Source: Paucimonas lemoignei
GTDB taxonomy: Bacteria; Pseudomonadota; Gammaproteobacteria; Burkholderiales; Burkholderiaceae_D
DNA length: 64,000 bases
Assembly: GCF_004342585.1 (NCBI RefSeq)
Contig: NZ_SLZQ01000007.1
Span: 62,001 to 126,000 of the forward strand
Direction: 5' to 3'
A program made the position numbers and the translations under genes. The notes under the pieces were generated by a model. It was not told where the DNA came from. It saw only the letters and a list, made by a program, of their open reading frames with translations, and did not search any database. Of the stretch, positions 59,808 through 64,000 are shown one piece after another. Each line of letters opens with the position of its first letter. The first letter of the stretch is position 1.

Positions 59808-60368
59808 ATGTCTCAAGCCATTGAAGTCGTCGTATTGGTCGGCAGCGTACGTAAAAAGTCATTCAACCGCATGCTCGCGCAGAGCCTGGCGGAATTGGTT
59901 GCGCCGTCGATGTCGCTGCGGATTGTCGAAATCAGCGATCTGTCTTACTACAACGATGAATTGGAAGCCGACTTGCCGGCATCCTGGCAACGCATTCGCC
60001 AGGAAGTGGGCGCGGCGGATGCCGTCTTGTTCGTCACGCCGGAATACAACCGCTCGGTGCCGGCAGTGTTGAAGAATGCCGTTGACGTGCTCTCGCGTCC
60101 GTATGGCAAAAGCGTATTGGCAGGTAAGCCGGCAGCAGTCATCTCCTCGTCGCCCGGCGCGCTCGGCGGCTTCGGCGCCAATCACCATTTGCGCCAGTCG
60201 CTTGTCGGCATCGGCGTCAACACGATGCCGACCCCCGAGGCGTATATCGGCGGCATCGCGACCGCATTCGATGAGCAGGGCAAGCTGGTGAACGCCTCCA
60301 CCAAAGAGTTTCTGCAGACTTTCATCAAGGCGTTCGAGCAATGGGTGCGGCGGAGTAAAAGCGCCTGA
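59808..60368 (+). CDS. NAD(P)H-dependent FMN reductase (ChrR/azoreductase-like flavodoxin fold)
   Basis: 186 residues, with AAGGAG before the ATG. Flavodoxin-like FMN site VVVLVGSVRKKSFNRMLAQSLAEL (GSxRxxSxN), then FVTPEYNRSVPAVLKNAVDVLSRPYG (the P-E-Y-N-x-S-x-P-A-x-L-K-N signature) and AVISSSPGALGGFGANHHLRQSL. Such enzymes reduce quinones, chromate or azo compounds. Next to FdxA and the ferric-reductase-like gene it suggests a small redox neighbourhood. A short hairpin overlaps the stop codon. Confidence 0.92.
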   Translation: MSQAIEVVVLVGSVRKKSFNRMLAQSLAELVAPSMSLRIVEISDLSYYNDELEADLPASWQRIRQEVGAADAVLFVTPEYNRSVPAVLKNAVDVLSRPYGKSVLAGKPAAVISSSPGALGGFGANHHLRQSLVGIGVNTMPTPEAYIGGIATAFDEQGKLVNASTKEFLQTFIKAFEQWVRRSKSA

Positions 60369-60380
60369 TTCTCCAGGCGC
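60361..60380. terminator. Hairpin at the end of the FMN reductase gene
   Basis: GCGCCTG (60361-60367) and CAGGCGC (60374-60380) pair exactly around a six-base loop; the left arm overlaps the stop codon. It sits between convergent genes and may end transcripts from either side. No T-run, so moderate support. Confidence 0.45.
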
Positions 60381-60420
60381 CTGAATCGCCTGGGGTGCAA
60401 ATTGATGCCGCTTGATTCAA

Positions 60421-61119
60421 TCAGGGCTGCTGTTCGAATTTGTACCCCAGGCCGTAGATGGAGCGGATCAATTCATAATCCGGCGAAACCTGGTCGAGCT
60501 TGCGGCGCAGGTTCTTGATATGCGTATCGACTGTGCGGTCGGTGACGATGCGATAGTCTGAATACGCCTTGCCCATCAATTGTTCGCGGGAGAATACGCG
60601 GCCCGGATTCTGATAGAGCGCCTGCAGCAAGCGGAATTCCACCGGCGTCAGGTCAAGCGGCTGCCCCTTGAAGGTGGCCTCGTGCGTATCTTCATTCATG
60701 ACGAGGCTGCTTGCAGGCGCAGGTTTATCATGGTTGTAAGCGGCCCGCCGCAGCAGCGCCTGCACCCGCGCGACCACTTCGCGCGGGCTGAAAGGCTTGC
60801 AGATATAGTCATCGGCGCCAATTTCCAGGCCCAGCAAGCGGTCGATCTCTTCCACCTTGGCCGTCACCATGATGACCGGCACATGGCTGAAGCCGCGCAG
60901 TTCGCGGCAAATCTCGGTGCCATCGCGGCCCGGCAGCATCAGGTCGAGCAGGACCAGGTCCGGCGGCGCGGCTTTTATGGCGGGAATCACATCCAGGCCA
61001 TTGCCGACTATGGAAGTGCGAAAGCCGCTGGCATGCAGATAATCCGCCAGCAAGGCCGCGAGCTTCGGCTCATCTTCCACGATCATGATGCAGGCATCGT
61101 TTGCAGCTTTTTCATTCAT
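60421..61119 (-). CDS. baeR: Response regulator BaeR (OmpR family)
   Basis: 232 residues. Receiver domain with IMIVEDEPKLAALLADYL, the phosphorylated Asp in LVLLDLMLPGRDG, VIMVTAKVEEIDRLLGLEIGADDYICKPFSPREVVARVQALLRR (almost the E. coli BaeR text), then a winged-helix output: LDLTPVEFRLLQALYQNPGRVFSREQLMGKAYSDYRIVTDRTVDTHIKNLRRKL. It controls envelope-stress and efflux genes. The start overlaps the baeS stop as ATGA (baeS comes first). The likely target, macAB, is divergent just beyond baeS. Confidence 0.93.
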   Translation of the reverse strand: MNEKAANDACIMIVEDEPKLAALLADYLHASGFRTSIVGNGLDVIPAIKAAPPDLVLLDLMLPGRDGTEICRELRGFSHVPVIMVTAKVEEIDRLLGLEIGADDYICKPFSPREVVARVQALLRRAAYNHDKPAPASSLVMNEDTHEATFKGQPLDLTPVEFRLLQALYQNPGRVFSREQLMGKAYSDYRIVTDRTVDTHIKNLRRKLDQVSPDYELIRSIYGLGYKFEQQP

Positions 61120-62528
61120 GTCGGCGCTCCATTCGCCATCGGCAGAGTGACGGTAATACGCACGCCGCCTAACGGCGATTCGCTCGCGGCAATCGTTCCC
61201 TGGTGCGCTTCCACAATATTGCGGCTGATTGCCAGGCCCAGCCCGGCGCCGCCCGTGCCGCGGTTTCTGGACTGCTCGCCGCGGAAGAAGCGCTCGAACA
61301 ATTGCGGCAGCATGTGGTCCGGCACGCCCGGCTTGCTATCCTCGAACACCAGCTTCAGCATGCGCTGTTCCATGATAGCGCTGATGATCAGATTGCCGCC
61401 GGCATCGGTATAGCGGACACTGTTTTCCAGTAAATTGGAAAACAGCTGGCGCAAGCGGTTCGGGTCGGCATGGCAGATCGCGGGATGGTCAGGAATGCGC
61501 AATTCCAGCGCGATGGCTTGTTGCGCAAAGCGATCCTGGAAGGCATCCGCCGTCATGTGCAGCACCTCCAGGACATCGACAGGCGCCTTCTTGTAGCTCA
61601 ACGCGCCGACATCGGAGAGCGACAGTTCGTATAGATCATCGATCAGCTTGCCCAGCGTGGCGACTTCCGCTTGCAGGGAATGGATCGCGGCCGGCGTCAA
61701 AGGACGCACGCCATCCTGCAATGCTTCCAGCTCGCCTTTCAACACGGCTAAAGGCGTGCGCAATTCGTGCGAGACATCGGCCATGAATGCGCGCCGCAAT
61801 TTCTCATTTTTGTCGAGCGTGACGGCGAGCCGGTTGAAATCTTCCGCAAGCTGTCCGAGTTCATCCTTGCTCGACACGGCAACCCGGCTCGCATAGTCGC
61901 CCGCCGCCAGGCGATGCGTGGAATCGGCGATGTGCTTGACCGGCGCCAGCAGCATGCGCGCCAACAGCCACGCGACCAGCGCCGCCAGCAGGATGACGAT
62001 GCCGCCGATGACAAGGCTGGCTTTTAATTGCTGCTCCTGGAATCGTAAGGCGGCGCCGGTAGAAACCTGTTGGAACGGCACCAGCGCGACCCAGCCCACA
62101 GTCTGACCGGCGACATTCACCGCCTTCAATTTCGCGTTGGGATTCAGGCGCGGATTGCCGATCACCAGATTTTTTTGCGCATCGAGCAGGCTGACGCGCA
62201 GGTTCAGGCCGGTCAGGTCGGATTCCGGCGGCGGCTGCCTGCGCTCGGCCGGAGTGGCATCGGCAGCCGGCATGCCGGGCGGACGAATCAGGGAAAACCA
62301 GCGGCGCGGGTTGTCGCGCAAGAAATCCCAATTGCCATTCTCTTCATAGGCTTGCGCCAGCGTCGGGGCGAGCGCTTCCAGGCGCTGCTCTTCCTGCTCG
62401 TTCAAATAGCCGAGAAAGCCTTCGTTGAAGCTGGTGCGCATGGCGGTCGCCATTGCCACCGCCGCCACGACGCAAGTGAACAGGATGGCAAAGAACAGTT
62501 TCGAAGTGATGCCGGGCCGGATAGTCAT
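61116..62528 (-). CDS. baeS: Sensor histidine kinase BaeS
   Basis: 470 residues from the ATG at 62528, which gives the BaeS-like N-terminus MTIRPGITSKLFFAILFTC; a GTG at 62543 is also open. Two membrane helices (about 10-32 and 170-192) enclose a periplasmic sensor domain. HAMP follows at about 190-245 (LLAPVKHIADSTHRLAAGDYASRV), then HisKA FMADVSHELRTPLAVLKGELEAL, and HATPase NLLENSVRYTDAGG and GGAGLGLAISRNIVEAHQG. It senses envelope damage or toxic compounds in E. coli. Coupled to baeR; 171 bases separate it from the divergent macA start. Confidence 0.92.
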   Translation of the reverse strand: MTIRPGITSKLFFAILFTCVVAAVAMATAMRTSFNEGFLGYLNEQEEQRLEALAPTLAQAYEENGNWDFLRDNPRRWFSLIRPPGMPAADATPAERRQPPPESDLTGLNLRVSLLDAQKNLVIGNPRLNPNAKLKAVNVAGQTVGWVALVPFQQVSTGAALRFQEQQLKASLVIGGIVILLAALVAWLLARMLLAPVKHIADSTHRLAAGDYASRVAVSSKDELGQLAEDFNRLAVTLDKNEKLRRAFMADVSHELRTPLAVLKGELEALQDGVRPLTPAAIHSLQAEVATLGKLIDDLYELSLSDVGALSYKKAPVDVLEVLHMTADAFQDRFAQQAIALELRIPDHPAICHADPNRLRQLFSNLLENSVRYTDAGGNLIISAIMEQRMLKLVFEDSKPGVPDHMLPQLFERFFRGEQSRNRGTGGAGLGLAISRNIVEAHQGTIAASESPLGGVRITVTLPMANGAPT

Positions 62529-62599
62529 TGGTTTTTTATCCACTTAGACGAGCCACCATTATAGAGGCGCGCATCCGCCCGAAACCGGGTCCGGCGCAG

Positions 62600-62628
62600 T
62601 CTTCATATTTTCTTCACATTTGGTTGGC
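62600..62628. promoter_or_regulatory. Candidate BaeR binding site: tandem 11-bp direct repeat
   Basis: TCTTCATATTT (62600-62610) is followed immediately by TCTTCACATTT (62611-62621), one mismatch apart, then GGTTGGC. OmpR-family regulators bind tandem direct repeats of this spacing, and the second copy with GGTTGGC recalls the known E. coli BaeR box (T-rich, CTTCA/CTCCAT, ending TTGGC). It lies in the baeS-macA divergent region, about 79 bases upstream of macA. Binding is inference. Confidence 0.5.
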
Positions 62629-62699
62629 ATCATGAACCTGTCGATAAAAGCGGAAGGCCAGGCACCCAGCTGAACTCCGCCTTTTGAAAGGAATACAAG

Positions 62700-63911
62700 A
62701 TGTCGCAAAAAACAAATACATCGTCGCGGACTCGCTTGTTCAGCACACGCAAATTGATTGCAGCCGGCGTGATGATCTCCGCACTGGTCGGCTGCGGCGT
62801 TGCCGCCAATAGTTACTTCGGCAAGAAAAATGCCGAACCGCTCAATACCGTCACGGTTTCGCGGGGCGACGTCGAAAAGACGGTCACGTCATTGGGCAAG
62901 CTGAAACCCAAGGATTATGTCGATGTCGGCACCCAGGTATCGGGCCAGCTGAAGAAAGTCCATGTGCAGATCGGCGATCGCGTCAAGAAGGGCGACCTGA
63001 TCGCCGAGGTCGACCCGACCGTCTATGAGACCAAGATCCGCACGGGTAATGCCAACCTGGAAAATCTGCGCGCGCAGCTTCAGCAGCAGCAAGCCGAAGC
63101 CAGTCTGGCGCAGCAGCAGTACGAGCGTAACCGCGACTTGCTGAAAGAGCGCGCCATCAGCCAGGAAACCGTCGAATCCAACCTGTCGGCGCTGAAGGTG
63201 GCCAAGGCCAGGGTCGTCGCCACCCAGGCGCAGATCAAGGCATCGCAAGCGACACTGGATGGCGATACCGCCAATCTCGGCTATACCAAGATCTATGCGC
63301 CGATGGCAGGCACGGTGGTCTCGCAAACCACTCTGCAAGGCCAGACCGTCAATGCCAACCAGGCTGCGCCGGTGATCGTGCGCGTGGCCAATCTCGACAC
63401 CATGACGGTATGGGCGCAGGTCGCGGAAGCCGACATCACCAAGGTCAAGGCTGGCGCGCCCGCCTATTTCACGACGCTGGGCAATGCCGAGCAACGCTGG
63501 AAGGGCACCGTGCGCCAGGTGATGCCGACGCCGGAAACCGTGAACGACGTGGTGCTGTACAACGTCCTCGTCGACGTGGACAACAGCCAGCAAGCCTTGA
63601 TGACTGATATGACGGTGCAGGTGTTCTTCGTGCTGGAGCAGGCGCAGGATGCCGTGCTGGTGCCGCTGGCAGCCTTGCGCCAGGAACCGGGCAATGACCC
63701 GTCGCTGTACCGGGCGCGCGTCGTGACCAATGAAGGCGTGGCATCCCGCACGGTGAAGGTCGGCGTCGCCAACCGCACGACTGCCGCCGTTGTCTCCGGC
63801 CTCGACGTCGGCGACAAGGTGGTGGCGGCGCAAGCCGGTTCGGCCAAATCGGCAGGCAACCGCCCGAGCGGTGGTCAGCGCGGCGGCGCCGGCATGGGTC
63901 CGAAACTGTAA
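62700..63911 (+). CDS. macA: MacA-type periplasmic adaptor of an ABC efflux pump
   Basis: 403 residues, with AAAGGA before the ATG. An N-terminal anchor helix (KLIAAGVMISALVGCGVAANSYFG, with a possible lipobox-like LVGC) is followed by lipoyl half VTVSRGDVEKTVTSLGKLKPKDYVDVGTQVSGQLKKVHVQIGDRVKKGDLIAEVDPT, a coiled coil (about 100-175), IYAPMAGTVVSQTTLQGQTVNANQAAPVIVRVANLDTMTVWAQVAEADITKV, and a tail rich in Gly (RPSGGQRGGAGMGPKL). It bridges MacB to a TolC channel. The macB gene starts 13 bases after the stop. It is divergent from baeSR. Confidence 0.92.
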   Translation: MSQKTNTSSRTRLFSTRKLIAAGVMISALVGCGVAANSYFGKKNAEPLNTVTVSRGDVEKTVTSLGKLKPKDYVDVGTQVSGQLKKVHVQIGDRVKKGDLIAEVDPTVYETKIRTGNANLENLRAQLQQQQAEASLAQQQYERNRDLLKERAISQETVESNLSALKVAKARVVATQAQIKASQATLDGDTANLGYTKIYAPMAGTVVSQTTLQGQTVNANQAAPVIVRVANLDTMTVWAQVAEADITKVKAGAPAYFTTLGNAEQRWKGTVRQVMPTPETVNDVVLYNVLVDVDNSQQALMTDMTVQVFFVLEQAQDAVLVPLAALRQEPGNDPSLYRARVVTNEGVASRTVKVGVANRTTAAVVSGLDVGDKVVAAQAGSAKSAGNRPSGGQRGGAGMGPKL

Positions 63912-63924
63912 AGGAAGCGAGACC

Positions 63925-64000
63925 ATGAGCTCATCTCAAGCGATACTCGACTTGCGGGACATTACCCGCACTTACGAGACAGGCGATACCGTGGTGCGGG
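63925..64000 (+). CDS. macB: MacB-type ABC transporter, N-terminus only
   Basis: Only 25 codons are inside the window: MSSSQAILDLRDITRTYETGDTVVR, with AAAGGAAG upstream. This is how the ATPase domain of MacB-like proteins begins (PLLELKDIRRSYxxGDxxV, ahead of Walker A). The position 13 bases after macA supports the call. The rest of the gene lies beyond the window. Confidence 0.85.
   Translation, partial: MSSSQAILDLRDITRTYETGDTVVR

Overview
The window looks like chromosomal DNA of a beta-proteobacterium of the order Burkholderiales. An Oxalobacteraceae-like genome (Herbaspirillum / Collimonas / Herminiimonas type) is my best guess. The reasons are a moderately high G+C content with strong GC3 bias, dense gene packing with many ATGA start/stop overlaps, and protein families typical of that group. 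No rRNA, tRNA, insertion sequence, prophage or CRISPR array was found. Organism identity is inference.

Layout. 1-5 kb: a C39-peptidase lipoprotein (cut by the window edge) coupled to a PA2779-family membrane protein, a class V aminotransferase, a yybP-ykoY manganese riboswitch in front of a GDT1/MntX-type exporter, and a Cys-cluster HTH regulator divergent from a DUF4142 protein plus cupredoxin, with a perfect palindrome between them. 5-16 kb: ordinary metabolism and transport. This part holds psd, a FrnE-like thiol oxidoreductase, an SDR, tartrate dehydrogenase, YjbQ, a CBS protein with a low-complexity tail, a metallophosphoesterase, an NTF2-like protein, a Bcr/CflA transporter coupled to a cytochrome c, azlCD and a nucleosidase.

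16-38 kb is the outstanding region: a type I secretion operon. It runs TolC-type porin with an extra NTF2-like C-terminal domain, a 5331-residue surface protein made of about 39 Calx-beta repeats with six RTX nonapeptides at its C-terminus, an ABC exporter with a degenerate ATPase site, a HlyD-type adaptor, and a small SRPBCC protein. The substrate and all three exporter parts are together on one strand, so this is very probably a self-contained giant-adhesin export locus.

38-41.5 kb: a three-gene, gluconate-2-dehydrogenase-like periplasmic oxidoreductase (Tat-signal small subunit, GMC flavoprotein, di-haem cytochrome). 41.5-51.5 kb: two EamA transporters, apt, a Na+/Ca2+-exchanger-like protein, three small or unknown proteins, a PAS/PAS hybrid histidine kinase divergent from a single-domain response regulator, a LysR regulator and a Tsx-like outer-membrane protein. 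52-56.7 kb: the complete osmoprotectant operon for N-acetylglutaminylglutamine amide (NAGGN): amidotransferase, GNAT/ATP-grasp synthetase and M42 peptidase. 56.8-64 kb: emrE, a hotdog thioesterase, a ferric-reductase-like flavocytochrome, fdxA, an FMN reductase, and baeRS divergent from macA and the start of macB, with a tandem 11-bp repeat in the intergenic region that is a good candidate BaeR site.

Functions are assigned by motif and family recognition from the translated sequence. No database search was possible.
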